Of a stretch of 64,000 nucleotides of DNA, positions 56,069 to 62,991 are shown piece by piece. The stretch is from an uncultured Butyricicoccus sp. GTDB taxonomy: Bacteria > Bacillota > Clostridia > Oscillospirales > Butyricicoccaceae. The DNA lies in assembly GCA_910584935.1 (NCBI GenBank), contig CAJUDU010000003.1, forward strand, positions 8,772-72,771. Direction: 5' to 3'. Position 1 is the first letter of the stretch; each line of letters starts with the position of its first letter. Made by a program: the position numbers and the translations under genes. The notes below the pieces were generated by a model, which saw only the letters and a list, made by a program, of their open reading frames with translations, was not told where the DNA came from and made no database searches.

Positions 56069-56097
56069 ATTCTACCCCATTTGGCGCTGTTTTGCAA
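56069..56097 (-). promoter_or_regulatory. Promoter upstream of efp
   Basis: On the reverse strand TTGCAA (56092-56097) and TAGAAT (56069-56074) have a 17-bp spacer. The 5' leader is about 70 nt. Confidence 0.7.
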
Positions 56098-56161
56098 GCC
56101 TTTTTTCGGGCAATTCTCAAAAAAATTTGCATCATGATTTATAACACTGGCTTTTCTGCCC

Positions 56162-56190
56162 TTTACAAAGCTGTAAAAACAGGCTATCCT
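56162..56190 (+). promoter_or_regulatory. Promoter with overlapping inverted repeat, upstream of the esterase
   Basis: TTTACA (56162-56167) and TATCCT (56185-56190) lie 17 bp apart. The -35 is half of an inverted repeat TTTACA-N4-TGTAAA (56162-56177), which is a plausible operator covering the -35 box. Confidence 0.6.
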
Positions 56191-56256
56191 GAATAACAGG
56201 GCAATTTCATAAACCCAGGGCGCTTGGAAGCCCTATTCTTTGAGGAGGCTATTTAA

Positions 56257-56289
56257 ATGGACAGCTTGTCTTGCGTGCAACCTCGTTAG
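56257..56289 (+). CDS. Putative 10-residue leader peptide
   Basis: ATG at 56257 follows a strong GAGGAGG (56242-56248) with an 8-nt gap and opens a frame of ten codons, MDSLSCVQPR, ending at TAG. It lies 50 nt before the esterase start. Upstream are an AGGGC/GCCCT hairpin and downstream an ACTGCCG/CGGCAGT hairpin. The ribosome site is stronger than that of many real genes nearby, so translation is likely. A regulatory role is a guess. Confidence 0.5.
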   Translation: MDSLSCVQPR

Positions 56290-56303
56290 AATATTTGGAA
56301 TCG

Positions 56304-56324
56304 ACTGCCGACAAAAGCGGCAGT
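56304..56324 (+). promoter_or_regulatory. Hairpin between leader peptide and esterase
   Basis: ACTGCCG (56304-56310) pairs with CGGCAGT (56318-56324) around ACAAAAG. There is no T run, so it is not a simple terminator. The esterase ribosome site AAGGAGG begins 3 nt later and is not itself paired. Confidence 0.5.
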
Positions 56325-56339
56325 TAAGGAGGAAAGGCT

Positions 56340-57128
56340 ATGCAATTTCATGGAGAAATTTTTTCTGCAACACTGGAAATGGCAACTGGGCTGACCATTG
56401 CGGGTCCGGACCATTTTTCTGATGTACCATATCAGGTTTGTTATTTACTGCATGGGCTTTGCGGAAACGATAAATGCTGGGAAAGGTACACCCGGCTCCC
56501 TGTTTATGCAGAAGAACACAATATCTTATTTGTGATGCCGGATGCCGCACGTAGTTTTTATACAGATATGCGGTATGGTGGGCAGTATTTGCAATATATC
56601 AGTGAGGAATTGCCTGAAATCTGTAAAAATCTGTTCCATATTTCATCTAAACGTGAAGATACATTTGCCATTGGCTGTTCGATGGGAGGCTATGGCGCAA
56701 TAAAAGCAGCATTTGGGCATCCTGAACGGTTTGGCGCTTGCGCAGCGTTATCTCCTTGCTGCCTAATGATTGGCGAAGAAATGGATGAACTGCGTTGCCT
56801 GCCACAGGAACAAGCTATCAAGCGCTATGGCACACAGTTAATGCGCGATTTTACTGCTATTTTCGGGTCAGAACTCGCGCTTTGCCCACAAGATAACCCA
56901 ATCCGCTTGGCAGAACAGATTGCTATAAAACAGAATTGCCCTAAATTCTATCTGGCTTGCGGCAAGCAGGATAGTTATTTACAGGATTGCCGCCGTTATC
57001 ATGCTATTTTGGATTCTTTAAATATTCAGCATACATATCAGGAGTTCAATGGTGCACATGACTGGTATTGTTTTGATGAGACTTTATGCCACGCGCTAAA
57101 ATGGCTTACAGCTTCACAACCTGAATAA
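56340..57128 (+). CDS. Alpha/beta-hydrolase esterase (PF00756 type)
   Basis: The 262-aa protein belongs to the esterase D / S-formylglutathione-hydrolase-like group. The nucleophile elbow is GCSMGGYGAIKAAFGHPE; YLLHGLCGNDKCWERYT carries the oxyanion-hole region, and the catalytic His is probably in GAHDWYCFDE. The catalytic Asp is likely in GKQDSYL. There is no signal peptide, so it is cytoplasmic. Substrate unknown: homologues act on short acyl or acetyl-sugar esters. AAGGAGG lies 6-7 nt upstream of the ATG. It is a single-gene unit with its own promoter and terminator. Confidence 0.85.
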   Translation: MQFHGEIFSATLEMATGLTIAGPDHFSDVPYQVCYLLHGLCGNDKCWERYTRLPVYAEEHNILFVMPDAARSFYTDMRYGGQYLQYISEELPEICKNLFHISSKREDTFAIGCSMGGYGAIKAAFGHPERFGACAALSPCCLMIGEEMDELRCLPQEQAIKRYGTQLMRDFTAIFGSELALCPQDNPIRLAEQIAIKQNCPKFYLACGKQDSYLQDCRRYHAILDSLNIQHTYQEFNGAHDWYCFDETLCHALKWLTASQPE

Positions 57129-57129
57129 A

Positions 57130-57165
57130 AAAATGCCAATCCCCAATTCTGGAGATTGGCATTTT
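57130..57165. terminator. Bidirectional terminator between esterase and Cys-rich gene
   Basis: AAAATGCCAATC (57130-57141) pairs with GATTGGCATTTT (57154-57165). On the minus strand it is followed by seven T, so it mainly stops the Cys-rich gene; on the plus strand only four T follow. Confidence 0.88.
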
Positions 57166-57218
57166 CAGGTTTATGCAGGGGAAAAGGGGGTATCCCCTCT
57201 CCCCTGCCCTGCTGGAGC

Positions 57219-57395
57219 TTAGTGGCAGCAGTTGCAACCACAGCCGCAGCCACAGCCACCACAGCAATCATCGTTGCCGCCACAGCCGCAGCCATTATTG
57301 TTATTGCCGCAGCAACACCAGATCAGAATGATTGCAAAGATGATGATAATCCACCAGTAGCTGTTTTCGCCCCAAGAATTGCAAGAAGTATACAT
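57219..57395 (-). CDS. 58-residue Cys/Gly-rich membrane microprotein
   Basis: AGGAGG lies 8 nt before the ATG at 57395. The protein starts MYTSCNSWGENS, has one hydrophobic helix (residues 14-26, WWIIIIFAIILIW) and a tail of Gly, Asn and Cys with repeated GC dipeptides: 14 cysteines in all (5, 27-29, 36, 38, 44, 45, 48, 50, 52, 54, 56, 57), ending NCCH. The tail could be cross-linked or bind metal. The build resembles small Firmicute membrane/spore proteins of the YjcZ type, but the Cys content is higher and I do not recognise the family. A GC-rich hairpin and a terminator with seven T follow. CATAGTATG upstream weakly resembles a sigma-K -10 box. Confidence 0.82.
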   Translation of the reverse strand: MYTSCNSWGENSYWWIIIIFAIILIWCCCGNNNNGCGCGGNDDCCGGCGCGCGCNCCH

Positions 57396-57486
57396 AACTT
57401 AATTCCTCCTAATCAGTGATTTCATTACCATACTATGGCAGGAGGACGGTGTTGGTGCGTGGGGCGGTAAATTTTTTTGGAAAGCT

Positions 57487-58779
57487 CTATGCTTCAGCCA
57501 AATGGACCAAAAGGGCATCCCCCTTTGCTGCATAAACAATGGCGTCGTGATATTGATTTTTATAGCAGTCAATATCCTTTGTTTTTACAATAAAAGAATA
57601 TGGCGCATGACCACACCAAAATCCTTCTTTATCCTGATGTTCCCATAACACTTGCAGGCGTTGCCCAATAAAGCCTGTAAGGTATTCTTGGCGTAACTGC
57701 GCTGCAATATGGCTTGCAGTTTCCGCACGTGACTGCTTCACTGCTGGCGGGAGCTGCTCGGGCATATTGGCAGCAACAGTCCCCTTTTGCGAGGAGTATG
57801 GGAACACATGGATATCTGCGAAGCGGCACTGGCGGATAAAATCCAGTGTCTGCCCAAATTCCGTTTCTGTTTCTCCTGGGAACCCAGTGATTAAATCTGT
57901 TGTTATGGAGCAGTTCGGGAATGCAGCACGAAGCTGCTGGATATTCTCATAAAATAGCGCAGTGGTATATTTCCGTTTCATGCGTGCAAGCACACTGTCA
58001 CAGCCGCTTTGCAGGGATAAATGAAAATGCGGCATAAGATTTGGGTATTGGGATAAAGCGCATAAATGTTTATCCGCTGTACGAGGTTCCAAAGATCCTA
58101 ACCGTATCCGGGTTTGCGGTACTGCACGGCAAATGGCTTCAATCAGCATATGCAAATTTACGTCAGCGCCCAAATCCCGTCCATAGGATGAAATTTCAAT
58201 GCCTGTCAGCACGATTTCATGCACCCCCTGCCCTGCCAGATGGACGGCTTGCCGCACAGCGCTTTCTACAGGTAAGGACCGGATATGCCCGCGTGCATAT
58301 GGGATGATACAATAAGTGCAGTAATTGTCACAGCCGTCTTGTACTTTCAGCAGGGCGCGTGTGCGCCCTTGCGGTACACCTGGCGGTAGCTGCTCAAATC
58401 CTGGCACAGGGGTGCGGAAGTGCGTGGTGTCTACTTCTTCCCTGCCCAGTGCATACCGTTCACAGAGATCCAGCACACCTGCACGGTCAAATGTGCCGCA
58501 GACCAAATCAACTTCTCCAGTTGCATACAGCCTGTCCGGTTCCATTTGTGCCATGCAGCCACATACGGCCAAGATCGCATCTGGGTTTTCGCGCCGCATT
58601 TTATGGATGGCACGGATATTCTTATGTTCACTGGACGATGTCACTGTACATGAGTTCATAATGCACACATCTGCACCCTGTTGTACGATTTCATGCCCGC
58701 GTGTTTGCGCAAGCTGTACCAGCGCTTCGGATTCAAAACGGTTTACCTTACATCCGAGCGCAGAAAAACAAAATTTCAT
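57487..58779 (-). CDS. mtaB: tRNA ct6A/t6A37 methylthiotransferase MtaB
   Basis: The 430-aa radical SAM enzyme adds a methylthio group to t6A37 in ANN-decoding tRNAs. The N-terminal UPF0004 part has FSALGCKVNRFESEALVQL (GCKVN is typical of MtaB rather than MiaB), IMNSCTVTSSSEHKN and AVCGCMAQ. The radical SAM motif is DNYCTYCIIPYARGHIRSLP. A C-terminal TRAM-like region follows. Together with miaB and miaA the window therefore encodes several A37 modifications. It is a single gene, transcribed from its own promoter, 91 nt after the Cys-rich gene's start region on the same strand. Confidence 0.94.
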   Translation of the reverse strand: MKFCFSALGCKVNRFESEALVQLAQTRGHEIVQQGADVCIMNSCTVTSSSEHKNIRAIHKMRRENPDAILAVCGCMAQMEPDRLYATGEVDLVCGTFDRAGVLDLCERYALGREEVDTTHFRTPVPGFEQLPPGVPQGRTRALLKVQDGCDNYCTYCIIPYARGHIRSLPVESAVRQAVHLAGQGVHEIVLTGIEISSYGRDLGADVNLHMLIEAICRAVPQTRIRLGSLEPRTADKHLCALSQYPNLMPHFHLSLQSGCDSVLARMKRKYTTALFYENIQQLRAAFPNCSITTDLITGFPGETETEFGQTLDFIRQCRFADIHVFPYSSQKGTVAANMPEQLPPAVKQSRAETASHIAAQLRQEYLTGFIGQRLQVLWEHQDKEGFWCGHAPYSFIVKTKDIDCYKNQYHDAIVYAAKGDALLVHLAEA

Positions 58780-58817
58780 ATCAGTATCCTTTGCGAAATA
58801 TCATTACTGTCCCCAAT

Positions 58818-58847
58818 ATTATAGCGCAAATATTCTAAAAAAAGCAA
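58818..58847 (-). promoter_or_regulatory. Promoter upstream of mtaB
   Basis: On the reverse strand a perfect TATAAT (58818-58823) follows TTGCTT (58842-58847) with an 18-bp spacer. Confidence 0.65.
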
Positions 58848-58958
58848 GAAGGTTTCTTTTTCCTGCGAAATAGGGATATATCACCGCTTTTCATTGCAAA
58901 TATGTTATGAATTTGTGGTGCGTGGATGATTTTTCTGAAAATTTACTGGAATTTAGGT

Positions 58959-58987
58959 TTGACAAGTGGACAGGCATATGTTATCAT
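58959..58987 (+). promoter_or_regulatory. Sigma-A promoter of the wall-hydrolase operon
   Basis: A perfect TTGACA (58959-58964) and TATCAT (58982-58987) are separated by 17 bp. The leader to the first ATG is about 70 nt. The 110 nt before it, back to the mtaB promoter, show no gene. Confidence 0.85.
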
Positions 58988-59003
58988 GTAACCGGAATGT
59001 AAC
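58987..59003 (+). promoter_or_regulatory. WalR-like binding box TGTAAC-N5-TGTAAC
   Basis: Two identical TGTAAC repeats are separated by exactly five bases, which is the published WalR (YycF) consensus TGTWAH-N5-TGTWAH. The box begins at the last base of the -10 element and covers the start region, a placement that suits repression. Further GTTAC and GTAAC pieces lie downstream (to about 59047). The downstream NlpC/P60 gene is a typical WalR target. Confidence 0.6.
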
Positions 59004-59064
59004 TTATTTTTGTTACTGTTTTGTAATTTAAGAACTTATTCTGTAACTGCCAAAGGAGGGTAAT

Positions 59065-59367
59065 ATGCCTGCAAATGCAAAAAAGGACAGTGTCCTTCGG
59101 TACAAGGGCCATCCCCTGATGCGCAGGGACAATGTCATTTATTATGGCAGCATGACCGACAGCCATATTATTATGATGCAGATATTAGACTGCAAAAAAG
59201 AAAATGGCTTAGAGATTTCATCCCGCGTATCGGTGCAGCTGCAAAAGACCATCCCCGGTCTTCGCACCCGTGAACGTATTGTCAAGAGCACGGAAAAAAA
59301 CAGCCTGTGGAGCGCAATGGATATTGCATCAATCTGGCTTAACCGTGCATTATCGTCAAAATCATAA
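59065..59367 (+). CDS. Hypothetical 100-residue protein
   Basis: I do not recognise this gene. GGAGGG lies 5 nt before the ATG, and it begins an operon with the wall hydrolase 43 nt downstream. The product is basic and soluble with no signal or membrane segment. It begins PANAKKDSVLRYKGHPLMRR and has alternating hydrophobic strands (NVIYYGS, SHIIMMQIL, SRVSVQLQ), so a small beta-rich fold is likely. The C-terminus is a helix (WSAMDIASIWLNRAL). The shared WalR-like promoter suggests that it is linked to envelope or cell-cycle control, but this is inference. Confidence 0.8.
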   Translation: MPANAKKDSVLRYKGHPLMRRDNVIYYGSMTDSHIIMMQILDCKKENGLEISSRVSVQLQKTIPGLRTRERIVKSTEKNSLWSAMDIASIWLNRALSSKS

Positions 59368-59410
59368 ATGTTATCCCGGTGAACCCCGGAAACAAACAGG
59401 AGGTTATTTC

Positions 59411-60340
59411 ATGAATTCGTCAAAGCGATTGATAAAACTTGCTGTATCAGGCACGCTTGCCGCATCCCTTTGCTTTGCATCTGCTTCTGCATTATATACC
59501 GGTGAGATTACTGCCAGCAGCTTAAACCTGCGTGCTACCCCAGGTGGTGAAGCGATTACTTCCCTGCCAAAGGGCACAAAGCTGGCTGTTATCAGTAACT
59601 CTACCGAATGGTATCAGGTTGCTGTTAATGGGCAGACTGCTTATGTCAGCGGCGCATATGTCAGCTGGGCACAGGATTGTGACTTCGCACTGGGCAGCGG
59701 TGTTATCAAATGCTCCACCACTGTAAATTTTCGCAGTGAGCCATCTACCGAAAGCAAAGTCCTTGCTTCTCTTACAAATGGCACCAAAGTAGATGTTGTT
59801 GGCATTTCTAAGGGCTGGTATAAGGTGAGCTGCAATGGGCAGACCGGTTACATACATCCAGATTATTTGACTATTGCAGGCGGTAGCACTGTCACGACTA
59901 AAACTGCGAATAAACCAGCGGCAGTTGGCGCAAATGTAAGCATGGCGGAAGTTTCGGCTTCTGGTGATGTGCGTCAGGATATCCTTGATTTTGCCGCACA
60001 GTTCCTTGGCACACCGTATCGTTATGGCGGCAACAGTCCAGAAACTGGGTTTGACTGCTCTGGCTTTACTTCTTATGTTTATAAGAACGTTGTCACTTCT
60101 ATTGCCCGTACATCTTCTGACCAGCGTGCAACAACAAAGAATATTTCCCGTGATGAACTTCTGCCAGGTGATTTGGTATTCTTCGGTTCTGGCGATAATG
60201 TCAGCCATGTTGGTATTTATGTCGGTAATGGTCAGTTTATTCATTCCCCACATACAGGGTCTTCTATCAAGTATGATACACTTGATTCCGGCAACTATGA
60301 CCGCCGTTTCATCTGCGGCGGGCGTGTGCTGGCTGACTGA
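59411..60340 (+). CDS. Secreted NlpC/P60 peptidoglycan endopeptidase with two SH3 domains
   Basis: The 309-aa protein has a signal peptide (LAVSGTLAASLCFASASA) and two bacterial SH3 domains (about residues 30-90, SLNLRATPGGEAI; 100-155, TVNFRSEPSTESKV) for wall binding. The C-terminal NlpC/P60 domain has the catalytic Cys in GFDCSGFTSYV and His in VSHVGIYVGNGQFIHSP. It would cut peptide cross-links or stems in peptidoglycan, probably between D-iso-Glu and the diamino acid. The ATG at 59411 has AGGAGG 7 nt upstream. An in-frame start at 59270 lies inside the previous gene. A strong terminator follows. Confidence 0.94.
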   Translation: MNSSKRLIKLAVSGTLAASLCFASASALYTGEITASSLNLRATPGGEAITSLPKGTKLAVISNSTEWYQVAVNGQTAYVSGAYVSWAQDCDFALGSGVIKCSTTVNFRSEPSTESKVLASLTNGTKVDVVGISKGWYKVSCNGQTGYIHPDYLTIAGGSTVTTKTANKPAAVGANVSMAEVSASGDVRQDILDFAAQFLGTPYRYGGNSPETGFDCSGFTSYVYKNVVTSIARTSSDQRATTKNISRDELLPGDLVFFGSGDNVSHVGIYVGNGQFIHSPHTGSSIKYDTLDSGNYDRRFICGGRVLAD

Positions 60341-60357
60341 TTCTATTATATTGTATG

Positions 60358-60404
60358 AAAGCCTGTCAGGAAAAATAACTTGACAGGCTTTTATTTTTTA
60401 TTTG
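60358..60404 (+). terminator. Intrinsic terminator after the NlpC/P60 gene
   Basis: AAAGCCTGTCA (60358-60368) pairs perfectly with TGACAGGCTTT (60381-60391) and is followed by TTATTTTTTATTT. Confidence 0.93.
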
Positions 60405-60405
60405 C

Positions 60406-60439
60406 AAAAAGAAAGCCGCCCCATTGCCATGGGACGGCT
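60406..60439 (-). terminator. Intrinsic terminator after serA
   Basis: On the reverse strand AGCCGTCCCAT pairs with ATGGGGCGGCT (one G-U), with a four-base loop, followed by TTCTTTTT. It lies just beside the convergent terminator of the NlpC/P60 gene. Confidence 0.9.
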
Positions 60440-60450
60440 GTTTTTGAGTT

Positions 60451-61614
60451 TTACTGAATGGTACGGACAGAAATAATGCCATCAATATTTTTTATGGTAG
60501 AAAGCACAGATTCTGTTGGGGCAACGGATACATCCATAATGGTGTATGCATAATCACCTTTAGAACGGTTGCCCATATTTTCGATGTTTGCGCCTGACTG
60601 TGCCAGCACATTTGTTACACTGCCGATAATGCCTTGTGCATTTTTATGGATCATACAGATGCGGTAACCGCCTTCATACGGTACTTTCAGGTTTGGGAAG
60701 TTAATAGAATTGCGGATTGTACCCTTCTCCAGGTATTCTGTGATTTCATAAACTGCCATTTTCGCACAGTTATCTTCACTTTCTGGCGTAGATGCGCCAA
60801 GATGCGGCAAAGTAATCGCGTTTTGCTGCGCAAGGATACAGTCAGACGCAAAGTCTGAAACATAAGCTGCAATTTTTCCACTTTCCAACGCTGCAGCAAC
60901 AGCCTGTTCATCTGCCAATTCTCCGCGGGCAAGATTGATGATACGAACACCATCTTTCATTTGTGCGATTGTTTCTGCACTGATGGTATGCTTCGTATCT
61001 GGGGTCAGCGGTACATGGATGGTAATGTAATCGCAGCTTGCAAAAATATCCTTGATATCCGTGACGTGCTTTACCGAGCGGGATAACGCCAACGCACCGT
61101 CAACAGACAGGTATGGGTCATATCCCCAGACCTCCATATCCAGACCAACGGCTGCATTGGCAACTTTTACACCGATTGCGCCTAAGCCGATAATGCCAAG
61201 ACGTTTTCCGGCGATTTCCGGACCAGCATAGGTTGCCTTGCCCTTTTCTGCGGCAGGGCCAATGTCTGGTGTGCCTTTTAAGGAAGACACCCAGTTTGCA
61301 CCCTGTACAACCTTGCGTGATGCAAGCAGCAATGCACAAATGACCAATTCCTTGACAGCATTTGCATTCGCGCCTGGCGTATTGAATACAACAATACCTT
61401 CCGATGAACAGCGGTCAACAGGGATATTATTGACGCCAGCACCTGCGCGGGCAATACACTTTAACCCTTCTGGGAACTGCACATCATGCAGTTTTGCTGA
61501 GCGCACAAGGATTGCATCATAATTCTCCAGTTCCTCACCATAGACGTATTTCTCCGCAGCTAAGCCGTCTAGCCCGATCTGGCTGATTTTATTATAAAGT
61601 TTTACGTGGTACAT
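60451..61614 (-). CDS. serA: D-3-phosphoglycerate dehydrogenase
   Basis: The 387-aa enzyme oxidises 3-phosphoglycerate, the first step of serine synthesis. The Rossmann nucleotide site is LGIIGLGAIGVKVANAA; the active site has the Arg in NLARGELAD and the His in LPHLGASTPESEDN. A short C-terminal ACT domain (YRICMIHKNAQGIIGSVTNV) may bind serine for feedback. I use the ATG at 61614, with GGAGGG upstream, rather than a TTG at 61617. It follows serC by 64 nt in one operon. The first residues, VKLYNKISQIGL, are unlike other dehydrogenases and typical of this clostridial type. Confidence 0.93.
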   Translation of the reverse strand: MYHVKLYNKISQIGLDGLAAEKYVYGEELENYDAILVRSAKLHDVQFPEGLKCIARAGAGVNNIPVDRCSSEGIVVFNTPGANANAVKELVICALLLASRKVVQGANWVSSLKGTPDIGPAAEKGKATYAGPEIAGKRLGIIGLGAIGVKVANAAVGLDMEVWGYDPYLSVDGALALSRSVKHVTDIKDIFASCDYITIHVPLTPDTKHTISAETIAQMKDGVRIINLARGELADEQAVAAALESGKIAAYVSDFASDCILAQQNAITLPHLGASTPESEDNCAKMAVYEITEYLEKGTIRNSINFPNLKVPYEGGYRICMIHKNAQGIIGSVTNVLAQSGANIENMGNRSKGDYAYTIMDVSVAPTESVLSTIKNIDGIISVRTIQ

Positions 61615-61678
61615 CAAAGACCCTCCTGCACTTGATATGAAAGAAGAATGGGGATGCTTCCGTCCCCATTCTGTGTGA

Positions 61679-62770
61679 TTATTTGTTTTCGTCTGCGAAT
61701 TTTTTCATAAAAGCAACCAGCTTTTCTACACCTTCTACAGGCATTGCATTATAAATGGAAGCGCGTATGCCGCCAACAGAACGGTGCCCTTTTAGGTTGG
61801 ACATACCAGCTGCCATAGATTCTTTTGCAAACTTTGCATCCAGTTCTTCGCTTGCTGTGCGGAACGTAATGTTCATATGGGATCGGCTGCTCTTCTGGGC
61901 AACAGGCACATAAAAATCTTGCGAATCAAGATAATTATACAACATAGAAGAACGTTTTTCTGCCAATTCCTGCATCACTTTCAAACCGCCCATTTGTTCT
62001 ACCCATTCCAGGACAAGCCCTAAAATATAGATTGCATAGGTTGGCGGTGTATTGTACATACTGTTTTTCTCTGCCATCAGTTTCCAATCCAAAATCATTG
62101 GATATTTTTCAGCAGGATAATTCCCAAGGAGATCCTCACGGACAATCACAACTGTTAAACCAGCAGGTCCCATATTTTTCTGTGCACCTGCATAGATCAC
62201 ACCATATTTAGAAACATCAATCGGCTTTGTCAGGATATTAGAGGACATATCTGCAACCAGTGGTACGCCAGCTGGGGTTTGTGGGTCATACTGGAACTCA
62301 GTGCCATAGATCGTGTTATTTGCGCAGATATAAAAATAATCTGCATCCGGACGGATATCCAAATCTTGTTGGGATGGAACATGGTCAAAGCTTGTTTCTT
62401 TTGAAGAATATGCTACATGGATATCACCAAATTTTGTAGCTTCTTTATAAGCGCTGTTTGCAAAATTACCAGTGACTGCATAATCAGCTTTGCCGGTTTT
62501 CAAAAGGTTCATTGGGATTGCAGCGAATTGGGTTGTTGCACCGCCCTGCAAAAACAGCACCTTATAATTTTCCGGAATGCCCATAACACGGCGCAATGCG
62601 GCCTCGGTATCCTTAATGATTGTGTCATAGACCTTGGAGCGATGGCTCATCTCCATGACTGACATACCGGAACCATGATAATTGGTCATTTCAGAAGCAG
62701 CCTTTTCCAGCACGGAAAGTGGCAGCATAGATGGGCCTGCGGCAAAATTATAAATTCTGGTTTCTGACAT
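61679..62770 (-). CDS. serC: Phosphoserine aminotransferase
   Basis: The 363-aa PLP enzyme converts 3-phosphohydroxypyruvate to phosphoserine, following SerA. YNFAAGPSMLPLSVLEKA and MSVMEMSHRSKVYD mark the N-terminus; the PLP Lys is in IYAGAQKNMGPAGLTVVIV. KGHRSVGGIRASIYNAMP is the C-terminal signature. The third step enzyme (SerB) is not in the window. The leader of about 120 nt has an odd-centred dyad GAGAAGTTCTC followed by seven T. Confidence 0.96.
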   Translation of the reverse strand: MSETRIYNFAAGPSMLPLSVLEKAASEMTNYHGSGMSVMEMSHRSKVYDTIIKDTEAALRRVMGIPENYKVLFLQGGATTQFAAIPMNLLKTGKADYAVTGNFANSAYKEATKFGDIHVAYSSKETSFDHVPSQQDLDIRPDADYFYICANNTIYGTEFQYDPQTPAGVPLVADMSSNILTKPIDVSKYGVIYAGAQKNMGPAGLTVVIVREDLLGNYPAEKYPMILDWKLMAEKNSMYNTPPTYAIYILGLVLEWVEQMGGLKVMQELAEKRSSMLYNYLDSQDFYVPVAQKSSRSHMNITFRTASEELDAKFAKESMAAGMSNLKGHRSVGGIRASIYNAMPVEGVEKLVAFMKKFADENK

Positions 62771-62899
62771 CGTTCAAGTTACCTGCCTTTCAGTTTAACG
62801 CATATCTGACCAAAGATAGAAAGATATATTCCTTTTAAAAAAAGAGAACTTCTCCTCCCCTATCTGGGCAAAATATACGCCATATCGCATATGTATATT

Positions 62900-62929
62900 A
62901 TTATAATCCAACTTTCCCCCTTTCTTCAA
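62900..62929 (-). promoter_or_regulatory. Promoter of serCA
   Basis: On the reverse strand TTGAAG (62924-62929) and TATAAT (62900-62905) are 18 bp apart. It is back to back with the plus-strand promoter, two bases away. Confidence 0.75.
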
Positions 62930-62931
62930 GG

Positions 62932-62960
62932 TTCACAACACAATTTTGTTATGGTATAAT
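62932..62960 (+). promoter_or_regulatory. Promoter of the QueG-like gene
   Basis: TTCACA (62932-62937) and a perfect TATAAT (62955-62960) have a 17-bp spacer. An ATG at 62959 lies inside the -10 box, so translation must start later, at about 62992. Confidence 0.82.
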
Positions 62961-62991
62961 GAATAAAAAACCGCAAAGGATTGTAGATTTG

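Noticed and set aside
56240..56422. 60-codon frame covering the leader peptide and esterase start
   Set aside because: It has no independent ribosome site in the right place and overlaps the esterase in another frame; the 10-codon frame has the stronger site.
62840..62870. GAGAAGTTCTC with T run in the serC leader as a terminator
   Set aside because: The stem is five bp with almost no loop, too weak to call; mentioned only under serC.
62959..62991. ATG at 62959 as start of the QueG-like gene
   Set aside because: It overlaps the -10 box of the only good promoter, so it would not be in the transcript.
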